Shown here piece after piece: positions 1 through 9,786 of a stretch of DNA of 15,483 nt. Source of the DNA: an uncultured Prevotella sp. (GTDB taxonomy: Bacteria; Bacteroidota; Bacteroidia; Bacteroidales; Bacteroidaceae); contig USAI01000052.1 in NCBI GenBank assembly GCA_900552675.1, positions 1 to 15,483 on the forward strand, written 5' to 3'. Below the pieces are notes generated by a model. That model did not search any database and was not told where the DNA came from. It saw nothing but the letters and a program-made list of their open reading frames with translations. Each line of letters begins with the position of its first letter. Position 1 is the first letter of the stretch. The position numbers were made by a program, and so were the translations under genes.

Positions 1-151
1 GTTTATCGGAGACAAATCCAAGATATGAATCAGTCTCCTCATAGAACTTCTCACCTAGAGAAGAATTCTTTGCCTTATCTACAATTATTTCGAATGCTTG
101 AAGCAAGTCCATCTGCTCCATATCTTTTTTACACGACGTTTGCATAACCAT
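1..151 (-). CDS. Partial CDS (N-terminal 50 residues), unknown function
   Basis: An open frame runs on the minus strand from an ATG at 151 to the window edge without a stop; a second in-frame ATG lies at 145. An in-frame TAA sits four codons upstream of 151, so the start cannot lie much earlier. The visible N-terminus begins MVMQTSCKKDMEQMDLLQAF and continues as a charged, helical-looking stretch ending ...SYLGFVSDK. A good -7 promoter box about 160 bp upstream, reading toward it, supports a real gene. The pattern of a short acidic helix followed by EKFYEE..SYLGFVS loosely recalls the N-terminus of some Bacteroidetes AAA-type ATPases that I remember, but 50 residues are too few to assign a family, and I treat that as a guess. 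The remainder of the gene lies outside the window. Confidence 0.55.
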   Translation of the reverse strand, partial: MVMQTSCKKDMEQMDLLQAFEIIVDKAKNSSLGEKFYEETDSYLGFVSDK

Positions 152-311
152 AATAGCACTACATTAATACATACTATTTCCTCCATGAGGGAAAGACTTC
201 TAAAATCCGTTCCTCCCATTATGGTTCTCAAATAAGATTTATTTTCCATATGTGACAGTATTTATAAGGTGAAACAGATTTATCCATAATCAATATTTTC
301 TAATTCTGGTG

Positions 312-319
312 CAAATATA
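312..319 (-). promoter_or_regulatory. Bacteroidetes -7 box for the partial gene at the left edge
   Basis: The minus strand reads TATATTTG followed by CAC, a full match to the Bacteroidetes sigma-ABfr -7 consensus TAnnTTTG. I see no matching TTTG -33 element at the expected distance. It points toward the partial gene starting at 151, implying a leader of roughly 150 nt. Confidence 0.5.
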
Positions 320-493
320 GTCCATACCTGTGTAAGTTCGTTTCACACAATAAGATATTTTTTATGCGCCATGCGCAAAGATTTATACATGTTGTTAAAC
401 ACAAGTTAGTGTTAAATCAAAGGAAATTATCTTCATTCTAATGGTTTTATACTAACATTGTATCAATAATAGCATCGCGGAGAGGCTTACATT

Positions 494-509
494 TATTTCG
501 CGCTTCGCA
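494..509. repeat. 16-bp repeat, inverted partner at 9858-9873
   Basis: TATTTCGCGCTTCGCA at 494-509 is the exact reverse complement of TGCGAAGCGCGAAATA at 9858-9873. In both places it lies within about 40 bp of a copy of the AGGACGG/CCGTCCT hairpin repeat, so the two may belong to one mobile or amplified intergenic module. It contains the self-complementary GCGAAGCGC. Confidence 0.55.
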
Positions 510-515
510 GGTTTT

Positions 516-640
516 GTCCTACTATGGTTTCCTGTTTTATGATAACTACGCCAAGTATAAAGAGGAGTCCACCGTCCTACTTGAAAATGGCTTTTCTTGT
601 TGCTGGAGGACGGGGCGCGGAGACCACCGTCCTACTTGGA
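516..640 (+). repeat. BIME-like hairpin repeat mosaic, copy A
   Basis: The full core at 605-640 is an imperfect palindrome: AGGACGG (607-613) pairs with CCGTCCT (627-633) and is followed by ACTTGGA. Order here: a 5'-truncated core (GTCCT, 516-520), a 47-nt spacer S1 (521-567), a partial core (568-578), a 26-nt spacer S2 (579-604), then the full core. S1 and S2 recur at 7936-7982 and 8023-8048 with only two mismatches each. All cores point the same way on the plus strand. No T-run follows the hairpins, so they do not look like terminators. The organisation resembles REP/BIME elements, but I cannot name the family. Confidence 0.75.
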
Positions 641-731
641 GGGTGCATCTGTTGAGATAAAAATGAAGACTCGCAATAATATATTATTAAAGTGTTAAAA
701 CACAACAATATTATCAGAGCTGGAAAATCTG

Positions 732-906
732 GAGGGTGTGTCAAAATAGAAGTTAAAAGAAGTTTGGGCTTCGCCCGAAGTTAACAGAAGTTAGCGGACA
801 TATGTATAAATTGCTGAAAATAAAGCATTTGTCTGTTAACTTCCATCCATCGTAGATGGATTAACTTCTTCTTAACTTCCTCTAACTCCTATTTTGACAC
901 ACCCTC
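732..906. mobile_element. 175-bp MITE-like element with 18-bp perfect terminal inverted repeats
   Basis: Positions 732-749 (GAGGGTGTGTCAAAATAG) are the exact reverse complement of 889-906. The interior is also largely symmetrical: AAGTTAACAGA (778-788) mirrors TCTGTTAACTT (832-842), the left arm carries several GAAGTTA units, and the right arm carries the same units inverted as TAACTTC. Small hairpins GGGCTTCGCCC (767-777) and one around 844-859 sit inside. There is no ORF. Ends of the type GGGTGTGTCAAAA are known from several insertion sequence families, so this may be a non-autonomous derivative mobilised in trans. I see no convincing target-site duplication in the flanks (AAAATCTG on the left, GAACGATT on the right). 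Confidence 0.75.
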
Positions 907-942
907 GAACGATTAGGTTACATACTGTGGTGTATGAATAAG

Positions 943-983
943 AAAAGGACAGTGCTACGTTTGAGTGGCGCTGTCCTTTTTTT
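943..983 (-). terminator. Factor-independent terminator after the helicase gene (probably bidirectional)
   Basis: AAAAGGACAG (943-952) pairs perfectly with CTGTCCTTTT (971-980) across an 18-nt loop, and T-runs occur on both strands (seven T on plus, TTTTC on minus). It lies 50 bp beyond the stop codon of the minus-strand helicase gene, so it most likely ends that operon. Confidence 0.8.
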
Positions 984-1033
984 CGATTGATGTTCTTCTG
1001 CCTGTGATAGGATGAAGAGCGTTTGCTTAATGG

Positions 1034-2839
<1,806 letters not shown>

Positions 2840-2889
2840 AAAATCAAAATCTTTTTTTTGAATTTTAAGCCCATCGATACCTTGTGGCA

Positions 2890-4029
2890 TCAATTGGGCG
2901 CTTTGCGGTAGCAGAACCAAGCCACTACGGCAAAGATGAGGTTGGGTATCCATGCTGCCAAGATGGGGGGCGCGTCGGCGTTGACGGCAAACGTTGACGA
3001 CACTGTTTGCAGCAGGATGTAGGTGAAGCTGAGTGCCAAACCTATGCCCAGATACATTCCCATGCCACCCTTGCGCTTACGTGATGATAGCGACAGGCCG
3101 ATGGTGGTGAGGATGAACGAGGCGAACGACGAGGCTATGCGTTTGTGGTATTCTACCTGATATTGCACCACATTGCTGCTACCTCGGTCAATTTGTTTTG
3201 AGATATACTCTTTCAGTTCGGGGCTGGTGAACGTTTCTTGTTGTCCTTTCGAATACACCAGGTCGGTGGGCTCCATCTGTATGATGGTGTCTTTGCTGAT
3301 GCCGCTGGTTATATGTTCACGCAGTCCGCGCAGCTCGCGTATCTTCCAGTTGTTTACCGTCCAGTGATACTTCGAGTCGGAGATGGTGTCATATTGCACC
3401 TCCATAGCCGTCATGTGGCTTACCAGTTTTTTGTCTTCAAAGCGGTCGAGCGAGAAGCCGTAGCCCTTTTTCATGCTGTTATCGTAATGTTGTATGTAGG
3501 CAATGACGCCCTTGCCCACTTGTAGCATTACGTTGTCGGCAGCTGTTACGCGTTTTTTGTTCTTATACATCGTTTCAAAGTTCTGCCTGATGACGGTGCC
3601 GTGTGGTATGACGTAGGCGCTGAGGTAGAACGAGAGGGCCGAGATGAGCACGCACGATATCATGTAGGGTCGCATGAGTCGTTTAAACGAGATGCCAGCT
3701 GCCAGCATGGCAATAATCTCTGAGTTGCCGGCCAGTTTTGATGTAAAGAAGATGACGGCAATGAACACGAACAACGGGCTGAACAGGTTGGCAAAGTAGG
3801 GCACAAAGTTCATGTAATAGTCGAAGACGATAGCCTTCAGTGGCGCATGATATTGTGTAAACTTAGCCAAGTTCTCGTTCACATCGAAGACGATGGAGAT
3901 AGAGATGATAAGGATGATGGCATAGATGTATGTGCCGATAAATTTTCCGATGATATACCTATCCAGTCGCGAAATGAAGCGCAATGGGTTGATATATGTC
4001 AGAAGCCTTTTTATGGTTGCTCTGTTCAT
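2890..4029 (-). CDS. LptF/LptG (YjgP/YjgQ) family permease
   Basis: The 379-residue protein has the family layout: three N-terminal membrane segments (about 28-48, 75-97, 119-141), a soluble periplasmic domain of about 155 residues (142-300), then three C-terminal membrane segments (about 301-318, 326-346, 353-373). LptF and LptG form the inner-membrane part of the ABC exporter LptB2FG, which extracts lipopolysaccharide and passes it to the periplasmic bridge. The LDRYIIGKF segment before the first helix is typical of the family start. The N-terminus may therefore carry about 20 extra residues from the ATG at 4029; I see no better start. Whether it is the F or the G subunit cannot be told from sequence here, so I give no symbol. 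It lies 75 bp after tgt and 50 bp before the helicase gene, and probably shares the lon promoter. Confidence 0.9.
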   Translation of the reverse strand: MNRATIKRLLTYINPLRFISRLDRYIIGKFIGTYIYAIILIISISIVFDVNENLAKFTQYHAPLKAIVFDYYMNFVPYFANLFSPLFVFIAVIFFTSKLAGNSEIIAMLAAGISFKRLMRPYMISCVLISALSFYLSAYVIPHGTVIRQNFETMYKNKKRVTAADNVMLQVGKGVIAYIQHYDNSMKKGYGFSLDRFEDKKLVSHMTAMEVQYDTISDSKYHWTVNNWKIRELRGLREHITSGISKDTIIQMEPTDLVYSKGQQETFTSPELKEYISKQIDRGSSNVVQYQVEYHKRIASSFASFILTTIGLSLSSRKRKGGMGMYLGIGLALSFTYILLQTVSSTFAVNADAPPILAAWIPNLIFAVVAWFCYRKAPN

Positions 4030-4081
4030 TCTTAGTGTTACATTTACTGATGTTTTGCAAGTGTTATGCTTCGCAAAAGCA

Positions 4082-4095
4082 GTTTACAAGTAAAC
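4082..4095. repeat. Short inverted repeat between tgt and the permease gene
   Basis: GTTTAC-AA-GTAAAC forms a perfect 6-bp inverted repeat in the 75-bp gap. It has no T-run, so it is not a standard terminator; it might be an mRNA processing or stability hairpin or chance in A/T-rich DNA. Confidence 0.3.
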
Positions 4096-4104
4096 AAGGC
4101 ATGA

Positions 4105-5238
4105 TTACATGCGTTGTCCTAAACGCTGTATCACGCTTGCCTTCCATGTGGTGAAGTCGCCAGCCTCGATGTGCTGTCGAGCATCGGTTACCAGGCGCAG
4201 GTAGAAGGCCAGGTTGTGTATGCTGGCAATCTGCATGGCCAGCAGTTCTTGAGCCTTAAACAGGTGGTGCAGGTAAGCCTTTGAGTGTATGCGGTCGATG
4301 TCGCAGCCGTCGGGGTCGATGGGTGAGAAGTCTTGTTCCCACTTTTTGTTGCGCATATTCATCGTGCCGTTGTAGGTGAACAGCATGGCGTTGCGTCCGT
4401 TGCGTGTCGGCATCACACAGTCGAACATATCTACGCCGCGCTCAATAGCCTCCAGAATGTTTTGCGGTGTGCCCACGCCCATCAGGTAGCGGGGCTTGTC
4501 TTTAGGCAGAATTTCGTTCACCACCTCAATCATTTCATACATCACCTCGGTAGGCTCGCCCACGGCCAGCCCGCCAATAGCGTTACCAGCGGCTCCCTTG
4601 TCGGCCACAAACTTGGCAGCGTCGCGGCGCAAATCTTTGAAGGTGCATCCCTGCACAATGGGGAACAGCGTTTGGTCGTAGCCATACAGCGGTTCGGTTT
4701 CGTTAAAGCGCTTCAGGCAGCGGTCCAGCCAGCGTTGCGTCATGCCCAGGCTGCGTTTGGCATACTGGTAGTCGCTTTGTCCCGGCGGACATTCGTCGAA
4801 GGCCATCATGATGTCAGCGCCAATGATGCGCTCGGTGTCCATCACGTTTTCGGGTGTGAAGAAGTGTTTCGAGCCATCAATGTGTGAGCGGAACTCGCAT
4901 CCCTCCTCGCGTAGCTTGCGTATGCCCGTTAGCGAGAACACCTGAAAGCCGCCCGAGTCGGTAAGGATGGGGCGGTCCCACGTGTTAAACTTATGCAGTC
5001 CGCCAGCCTTTTGCAGCGTGTCGAGCCCCGGACGCAGATACAGGTGATAGGTGTTGCCCAAGATGATTTGCGCTTTTACCTGTTCGCGCAGCTCATTAAA
5101 GTGCACCCCTTTCACCGATCCACAGGTTCCCACGGGCATGAAGATAGGCGTCTTTATCTGTCCGTGTGCTGTGGTGATGAGTCCAGTTCGTGCGTCGCTG
5201 CACGGGTCGGTATGTTGCAGTTGAAATGTCAGTGCCAT
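4105..5238 (-). CDS. tgt: tRNA-guanine transglycosylase (queuine tRNA-ribosyltransferase)
   Basis: This enzyme exchanges guanine-34 in the anticodon of Asp, Asn, His and Tyr tRNAs for the queuosine precursor preQ1. The 377-residue length fits bacterial TGT. Visible motifs: TDSGGFQVFSL with the catalytic Asp94, GGLAVGE (222-228), YLMGVGTP (251-258), and MFDCVMPTRNGRNA with the nucleophilic Asp273. An oddity is the zinc site. Well-studied bacterial TGTs carry CxCxxC plus a downstream His, but here the equivalent stretch IDPDGCDIDRIHSKAYLHHL has a single Cys (312), with only the His341 counterpart kept. As far as I recall, other Bacteroidetes TGTs share this loss, so I take it as a lineage trait, not a defect. 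It begins 17 bp after the lon stop, so translation and transcription are probably coupled. It may be notable that its substrate tRNA-Asp lies in the same window. Confidence 0.97.
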   Translation of the reverse strand: MALTFQLQHTDPCSDARTGLITTAHGQIKTPIFMPVGTCGSVKGVHFNELREQVKAQIILGNTYHLYLRPGLDTLQKAGGLHKFNTWDRPILTDSGGFQVFSLTGIRKLREEGCEFRSHIDGSKHFFTPENVMDTERIIGADIMMAFDECPPGQSDYQYAKRSLGMTQRWLDRCLKRFNETEPLYGYDQTLFPIVQGCTFKDLRRDAAKFVADKGAAGNAIGGLAVGEPTEVMYEMIEVVNEILPKDKPRYLMGVGTPQNILEAIERGVDMFDCVMPTRNGRNAMLFTYNGTMNMRNKKWEQDFSPIDPDGCDIDRIHSKAYLHHLFKAQELLAMQIASIHNLAFYLRLVTDARQHIEAGDFTTWKASVIQRLGQRM

Positions 5239-5255
5239 GTTGTTTTTTTACCTTG

Positions 5256-7724
5256 TCAGTTTTTCTTTTCGTTATCGTCGTCTTCGATGTCGAAGGTGAT
5301 GGGGTTGTCTACCTTCTCGTCGGTGAGGGCAAACTGCCACACGTCTTGCACGTCTTCAACATAATGGAAGCTTACGCCCTTGAGGTACATTTCCGGTATT
5401 TCTTCAATGTCCTTACGGTTTTCTTTGCACATCACAATATCGGTAATGCCCGCACGCTTGGCAGCCAAAATTTTTTCTTTGATGCCGCCCACGGGCAGTA
5501 CCTTGCCGCGCAGTGTTATCTCACCCGTCATGGCCGTGTTGGCGCGCACCTTGCGTTGTGTTAGTGCCGAGGCAATAGAGGTGGCGATGGTGATACCTGC
5601 CGAGGGACCATCTTTTGGCGTAGCCCCTTCGGGCACATGAATGTGTATATTCCAGTGGTCGAAGATGCGGTAGTCGACGCCCAGCGTGTCAATATGTGCT
5701 TTTACATATTCGAGCGCTATCACGGCCGACTCTTTCATCACGTCGCCCAGGTTACCCGTCAGTGTCAGTTTGCCAGCCTTACCCTTGCTTAGCGATGTTT
5801 CAATAAACAGTATCTCGCCGCCCACGCTTGTCCAGGCCACGCCTGTTACCACGCCAGCATAGCTGTTGCCCTGATATATGTCGCGATAGAAGGGTGGCTT
5901 GCCCAGCAGGTCTTCAAGCTGTGTGGGCGTAATCTTTTCGTAGGGCAGCTGGCCATCGATAGCCTTCTTCAGCGCCAGTTTGCGCAGCGCCTTGTTCACC
6001 TGTTTCTCCAACTGTCGCACACCGCTCTCGCGGGTGTATTGCTCAATCACCTTCTCAATGGCCTGCTTGCTGAATGTGGGCTTTGGCTCGTCTTTGGCGT
6101 CAAGGCCCGTGTTGTCGAGCTCGCGTGGTATGAGGTGTCGTTTGGCAATCTCAATTTTCTCTTCGGTGATGTATCCGCTCACCTCAATAATCTCCATACG
6201 GTCGAGTAGGGGGCGCGGAATGGTGTTGAGGTCGTTGGCCGTGGCAATGAACAGCACCTTTGAGAGGTCGTAGTCAAGGTCGAGATAATTGTCATGGAAG
6301 GCGTTGTTCTGTTCGGGGTCGAGCACCTCGAGCAGAGCCGATGCGGGGTCGCCGTTCACAGTGTTCTGTGTCACCTTGTCAATCTCGTCGAGAATGAACA
6401 CAGGGTTTGACGAGCCTGCCTTCTGAATATTTTTCACGATGCGGCCAGGCATGGCACCAATGTAGGTACGACGGTGTCCGCGTATCTCGCTCTCGTCGTG
6501 CAGTCCGCCCAACGACATACGCACATATTTGCGTTTCATGGCGGCGGCAATGCTCTTGCCCAGCGATGTTTTTCCCACGCCCGGAGGGCCATACAGGCAG
6601 ATGATGGGCGATTTGAGGTCGCCTCTCAACTTCAGTACAGCCATATATTCAAGAATGCGCTCCTTCACCTTCTCCATGCCATAGTGGTCGTGGTCGAGCA
6701 CGCGTCGGGCACGTTTCAGGTCGAGGTTGTCGCGGGTATATTCGTTCCACGGCAGGTTTACCAGCGTTTGCAGATAGGTAAGCTGTATGCTGTATTCGGG
6801 GCTTTGTGGGTTGAGCATATCCAGCTTGTCGAGCTCCTTATTAAACACTTTTGCTGTTTCCTCGCTCCATTTGCGCTTGCTGGCCTTTTCTTCCAGCTCT
6901 TTGCGTTCGGGCGAGCCAGCCGATCCGCCCAGCTCTTCCTTAATGTTCTTAATTTGTTGTTGCAAGAAGTATTCGCGCTGTTGCTCGTCAAGGTCTTCGC
7001 GCGTTTTCGAGCGTATCGACTGTCGCAGTTCCAGCAGTTTGCGCTCGCGGTCAATCATGCGCAGTGCCATCAGCACGCGTTCCTTCATGTCGTTGGTTTT
7101 GATAAGTTTTACCTTATCGGCCACGCTGAAGTTCATCATCGTGCAGATATAGTTGGTCACCACAATGTTGTGGTGCAGATTGTTGATTGAGAAGAGAGCT
7201 TCGTCAGGAATGTCCTCATTCTCATGCACATAGTCGCGCACACTGTCACGCAAGGTGTCAACAGCCGTGCTATATTCTTTATCGTCGTCTTTGGGCAGCG
7301 TCTCGGTGTCAAGCACCGCCGAACCATAAAGGTAAGGCTTAGTTTGGGTGAGGTCGGTCAGGCGGCAACGTCCTGTGGCCTGAACAATGGCGTTCACCTC
7401 TTCGCTGCCAGGAAAATTCATCACACGCACCAGTCGGGCATACACGCCATAGGTGTGCAGGTCGTCTTTGCCAGGCATTTCTACGTTAGGATCTTTCTGG
7501 CAGAACACGGCAAAAATGGTGTCGGGATGACGCTTCACATAGTTGATAAGCGATTTGCTTTGCTTGCGTCCTATCAATATCGATGTGAACACGCCAGGGA
7601 AAAGCACCATATTGCGTGTGGCTAATATGGGAACTTCGTCGGGAGCAGGTGTGTTGAAAAGGGTTGATATGTCGCCTTCAAAATCGGCTATCATCTGTAT
7701 TGAAGTACTTGTTTTCTTATCCAT
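5256..7724 (-). CDS. lon: ATP-dependent protease Lon (LonA type)
   Basis: Lon is the cytoplasmic hexameric AAA+ serine protease that degrades misfolded and some regulatory proteins. The 822-residue chain shows the N-terminal substrate-binding domain (about 30-235), a coiled-coil linker (about 225-300), Walker A GPPGVGKT (379-386), Walker B VFILDEIDK (442-450) and the protease domain with PKDGPSAG, giving catalytic Ser708, and GGIKEKILAA, giving catalytic Lys751. The spacing of 43 residues between the two matches the E. coli enzyme (Ser679, Lys722). The length is slightly above that of E. coli Lon (784) because of an N-terminal extension and an acidic C-terminal tail (EDDDNEKKN). The ATG at 7724 is preceded at close range by a good promoter box. 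A second ATG, ten codons in, is possible. Lon is the first gene of the lon-tgt-permease-helicase run. Confidence 0.98.
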   Translation of the reverse strand: MDKKTSTSIQMIADFEGDISTLFNTPAPDEVPILATRNMVLFPGVFTSILIGRKQSKSLINYVKRHPDTIFAVFCQKDPNVEMPGKDDLHTYGVYARLVRVMNFPGSEEVNAIVQATGRCRLTDLTQTKPYLYGSAVLDTETLPKDDDKEYSTAVDTLRDSVRDYVHENEDIPDEALFSINNLHHNIVVTNYICTMMNFSVADKVKLIKTNDMKERVLMALRMIDRERKLLELRQSIRSKTREDLDEQQREYFLQQQIKNIKEELGGSAGSPERKELEEKASKRKWSEETAKVFNKELDKLDMLNPQSPEYSIQLTYLQTLVNLPWNEYTRDNLDLKRARRVLDHDHYGMEKVKERILEYMAVLKLRGDLKSPIICLYGPPGVGKTSLGKSIAAAMKRKYVRMSLGGLHDESEIRGHRRTYIGAMPGRIVKNIQKAGSSNPVFILDEIDKVTQNTVNGDPASALLEVLDPEQNNAFHDNYLDLDYDLSKVLFIATANDLNTIPRPLLDRMEIIEVSGYITEEKIEIAKRHLIPRELDNTGLDAKDEPKPTFSKQAIEKVIEQYTRESGVRQLEKQVNKALRKLALKKAIDGQLPYEKITPTQLEDLLGKPPFYRDIYQGNSYAGVVTGVAWTSVGGEILFIETSLSKGKAGKLTLTGNLGDVMKESAVIALEYVKAHIDTLGVDYRIFDHWNIHIHVPEGATPKDGPSAGITIATSIASALTQRKVRANTAMTGEITLRGKVLPVGGIKEKILAAKRAGITDIVMCKENRKDIEEIPEMYLKGVSFHYVEDVQDVWQFALTDEKVDNPITFDIEDDDNEKKN

Positions 7725-7752
7725 CAGTGGTTATCATATTACAATCAGCTTG

Positions 7753-7760
7753 CAAAAGTA
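7753..7760 (-). promoter_or_regulatory. -7 promoter box of lon (and probably the downstream operon)
   Basis: The minus strand reads TACTTTTG followed by CAAG, an exact match to TAnnTTTG, 28 bp before the lon ATG, giving a leader of roughly 20 nt. A TTTTGTT lies further upstream but 24 bp away, longer than the usual 19-20, so the -33 element is uncertain. Confidence 0.6.
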
Positions 7761-7906
7761 ATGCTTTTTTTTTAGATGACCGAACAAAACCTTCTGATAT
7801 TACATCACTTATCTATCGCTTTTGCATCTTTTATGTTTTTCAGGAGATAATGAATATTATTTGAGTAGAATACTTTCTAACTATCAAACTATAAGTGCTG
7901 GGTGCT

Positions 7907-8056
7907 GGAGGACGGGGCACGGAGACCACCGTCCTACTATGGTTTCCTGTTTTATGATAACCACGTCAAGTATAAAGAGGAGGCTGGGTATCTAAAAAGT
8001 AGGGCGCGGAGCCCCCTGTCCTACTTGAAGATAGCTTTTCTTGTTGCTGGAGGACG
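7907..8056 (+). repeat. BIME-like hairpin repeat mosaic, copy B
   Basis: Order: full core (7907-7935, AGGACGG at 7909-7915 pairing with CCGTCCT at 7929-7935), spacer S1 (7936-7982), a diverged core (about 7999-8022, GTAGG...CTGTCCT), spacer S2 (8023-8048), then GGAGGACG (8049-8056), where the match stops. S1 and S2 match copy A with two mismatches each. Copy A lacks the first core and keeps the last; copy B keeps the first and lacks the rest of the last. Together they imply an ancestral core-S1-core-S2-core unit. Here it lies between the lon promoter and the gdhA terminator. Confidence 0.75.
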
Positions 8057-8060
8057 ATAA

Positions 8061-8103
8061 ACAAAAAAAGATTGACGTGCCATTGTCTGACAACGTCAAT
8101 CTT
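8061..8103 (-). terminator. Factor-independent terminator of gdhA
   Basis: AAGATTGACGT (8068-8078) pairs perfectly over 11 bp with ACGTCAATCTT (8093-8103) around a 14-nt loop. On the minus strand the stem is followed by a run of T, and it lies about 50 bp past the gdhA stop codon. Confidence 0.9.
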
Positions 8104-8155
8104 AAAATATTTCTCTATGAACTATTATGTTAATGTGAAATGAGAAGGGGCGGTA

Positions 8156-9490
8156 TTATACAATGCCTTGCGCCATCATAGCCTTAGCCACCTTCAAGAA
8201 GCCAGCCACGTTAGCACCCTTCACATAGTTGATGTAGCCATCGGCCTCAGTGCCATACTTCACGCAGTTTTCATGAATATCGTTCATGATGTCGTGAAGC
8301 TTAGCGTCAACCTCCTCGCGGCTCCAGCGCAGACGCTCCGAGTTCTGGCTCATCTCAAGACCCGATACTGCTACGCCACCAGCGTTGGCAGCCTTGCCGG
8401 GCGAGTAGAGAATTTTTGCATCCTGGAACACCTTGATAGCCTCGGGTGTAGAGGGCATGTTTGCGCCCTCGCTCACAGCAAATACGCCGTTGGCTACGAG
8501 CGCTTTAGCAGCCTCTTCGTTAATTTCGTTCTGTGTGGCCGAAGGCAGTGCGATGTCGGCTTTTTCAAACCAAGGCTTAGCGCCAGCCACATATTTCACG
8601 CCATACTCTTCAGCATACTCGCTGATACGTCCACGCTCAACGTTCTTCAGCTCTTTGATGTAAGCCAGCTTGTCGGCGTCGATGCCATCGGGGTCGTAGA
8701 TGTATCCGTCCGAGTCGCTCATGGTTACAGGCTTAGCGCCCAGCTGTATCAGCTTCTCAACAGTATATTGTGCCACGTTACCAGCGCCGCTCACCAGCAC
8801 GGTCTTGCCTTTGAGGTCGATGCCACGTGTCTTCAGCATGTTCTGCAAGAAGTAAACGTTTCCGTAGCCAGTAGCCTCGGGGCGGATGAGTGAGCCACCA
8901 AACTCCAGACCCTTACCAGTAAGGATGCCACTGAAGGTGTGGGTGAGCTTTTTATATTGTCCGAACATATAGCCTACCTCGCGGCCGCCTACGCCGATGT
9001 CGCCAGCGGGCACATCCTCGTCAGGACCAATATGGCGGTACAGTTCGTTCATGAAAGCCTGGCAGAAACGCATCACCTCGGCATTGCTCTTGCCACGGGG
9101 CGAGAAGTCGGATCCGCCTTTGCCACCACCCATAGGCAGTGTGGTGAGCGAGTTTTTGAAGGTTTGCTCGAAAGCCAAGAACTTCAAGATGCTCAGGTTT
9201 ACTGACTTGTGATAACGTATGCCGCCTTTGTACGGACCAATGGCGTTGTTATGCTGCACGCGGTAGCCCATGTTTGTTTGCACGTTGCCCTTGTCGTCAA
9301 CCCATGTTACGCGGAACTGGATGATGCGATCGGGAATGCAGAGGCGCTCAATGAGGTTGGCCTTTTCAAATTCGGGATGCTTGTTATACTCTTCCTCAAT
9401 GGTGCCTAGCACCTGACTTACGGCCTGAATATATTCGGGCTCGTTAGGGAAACGCTGTTTCAGCTGTTCTACCACTTCTTGTGCTTTCAT
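8156..9490 (-). CDS. gdhA: NADP-type glutamate dehydrogenase
   Basis: The enzyme reductively aminates 2-oxoglutarate with ammonia to glutamate, the main ammonia-assimilating reaction at high ammonia in many Bacteroidetes. The 444-residue length is that of the small hexameric (subfamily I) enzymes. Seen motifs: GPYKGGIRYH with Lys88, PMGGGKGGSDF with catalytic Lys124, PAGDIGVGGRE with Asp164, and the Rossmann dinucleotide loop GAGNVAQ (235-241) followed by SDSDG (258-262). The assignment to NADP(H) rests on overall similarity to the E. coli GdhA type; coenzyme choice, including dual use of NADH, cannot be proven here. The ATG is preceded by an AGAGGA stretch that could act as a ribosome site. 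The gene is monocistronic, with its own promoter box and its own terminator, and it diverges from cstA. Confidence 0.97.
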   Translation of the reverse strand: MKAQEVVEQLKQRFPNEPEYIQAVSQVLGTIEEEYNKHPEFEKANLIERLCIPDRIIQFRVTWVDDKGNVQTNMGYRVQHNNAIGPYKGGIRYHKSVNLSILKFLAFEQTFKNSLTTLPMGGGKGGSDFSPRGKSNAEVMRFCQAFMNELYRHIGPDEDVPAGDIGVGGREVGYMFGQYKKLTHTFSGILTGKGLEFGGSLIRPEATGYGNVYFLQNMLKTRGIDLKGKTVLVSGAGNVAQYTVEKLIQLGAKPVTMSDSDGYIYDPDGIDADKLAYIKELKNVERGRISEYAEEYGVKYVAGAKPWFEKADIALPSATQNEINEEAAKALVANGVFAVSEGANMPSTPEAIKVFQDAKILYSPGKAANAGGVAVSGLEMSQNSERLRWSREEVDAKLHDIMNDIHENCVKYGTEADGYINYVKGANVAGFLKVAKAMMAQGIV

Positions 9491-9571
9491 AATCCTCTAA
9501 TCTTTTATTGATGTTGTTTAAATAAAAAAACTAATGTCTATTGGTTGTCTAACCTTTTACTTAGATGTGTG

Positions 9572-9579
9572 CAAAGATA
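9572..9579 (-). promoter_or_regulatory. Promoter of gdhA
   Basis: The minus strand has TATCTTTG (exact TAnnTTTG), with an upstream TTG (plus-strand CAA at 9598-9600) separated by 18 bp, close to the Bacteroidetes -33/-7 spacing. The leader to the gdhA ATG would be about 75 nt. Confidence 0.65.
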
Positions 9580-9786
9580 TAGAAAAATCTTGAAAAACAA
9601 TGCAAAAAGTAAGAGAAAAGTTCAAATAAATGTAAAAAAGATACTTTTTCTTTGTTTTGAGGGGCTAAGGTAGCGCTTTTGACATCTGTTTATAGCCCTA
9701 TTTAACCCAAATCGGTCGTTAGGGCTTGCTTGTATATTGTATATTTAGAAGATAACCTCACTTATTTATTGTCCATTTCTAATGTC

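Larger units (their letters stand above)
152..942. other. Gene-poor intergenic region rich in repeats
   Basis: No ORF with coding character is visible on either strand here. The stretch holds the promoter of the left-edge gene, AT-rich DNA with small inverted repeats (one near 399-420, GTGTTAAAACAC at 692-703), a hairpin-repeat mosaic (516-640) and a MITE-like element (732-906), each listed separately. Confidence 0.7.

Noticed and set aside
516..640. CRISPR-like array (repeats with spacers)
   Set aside because: Only two or three diverged cores, spacers of unequal length (47 and 26 nt) that are themselves repeated at 7936-8048, and no cas genes. BIME-like mosaic fits better.
399..716. AT-rich inverted repeats (around 399-420 and GTGTTAAAACAC at 692-703) as ends of a mobile element or terminators
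   Set aside because: The stems are short or imperfect, without T-runs, target duplications or matching partners; likely chance in A/T-rich DNA.
2840..2953. Upstream 38-codon extension of the helicase frame
   Set aside because: It overlaps the end of the permease gene and lacks helicase-like sequence; the Q-motif region follows directly from the ATG at 2839.
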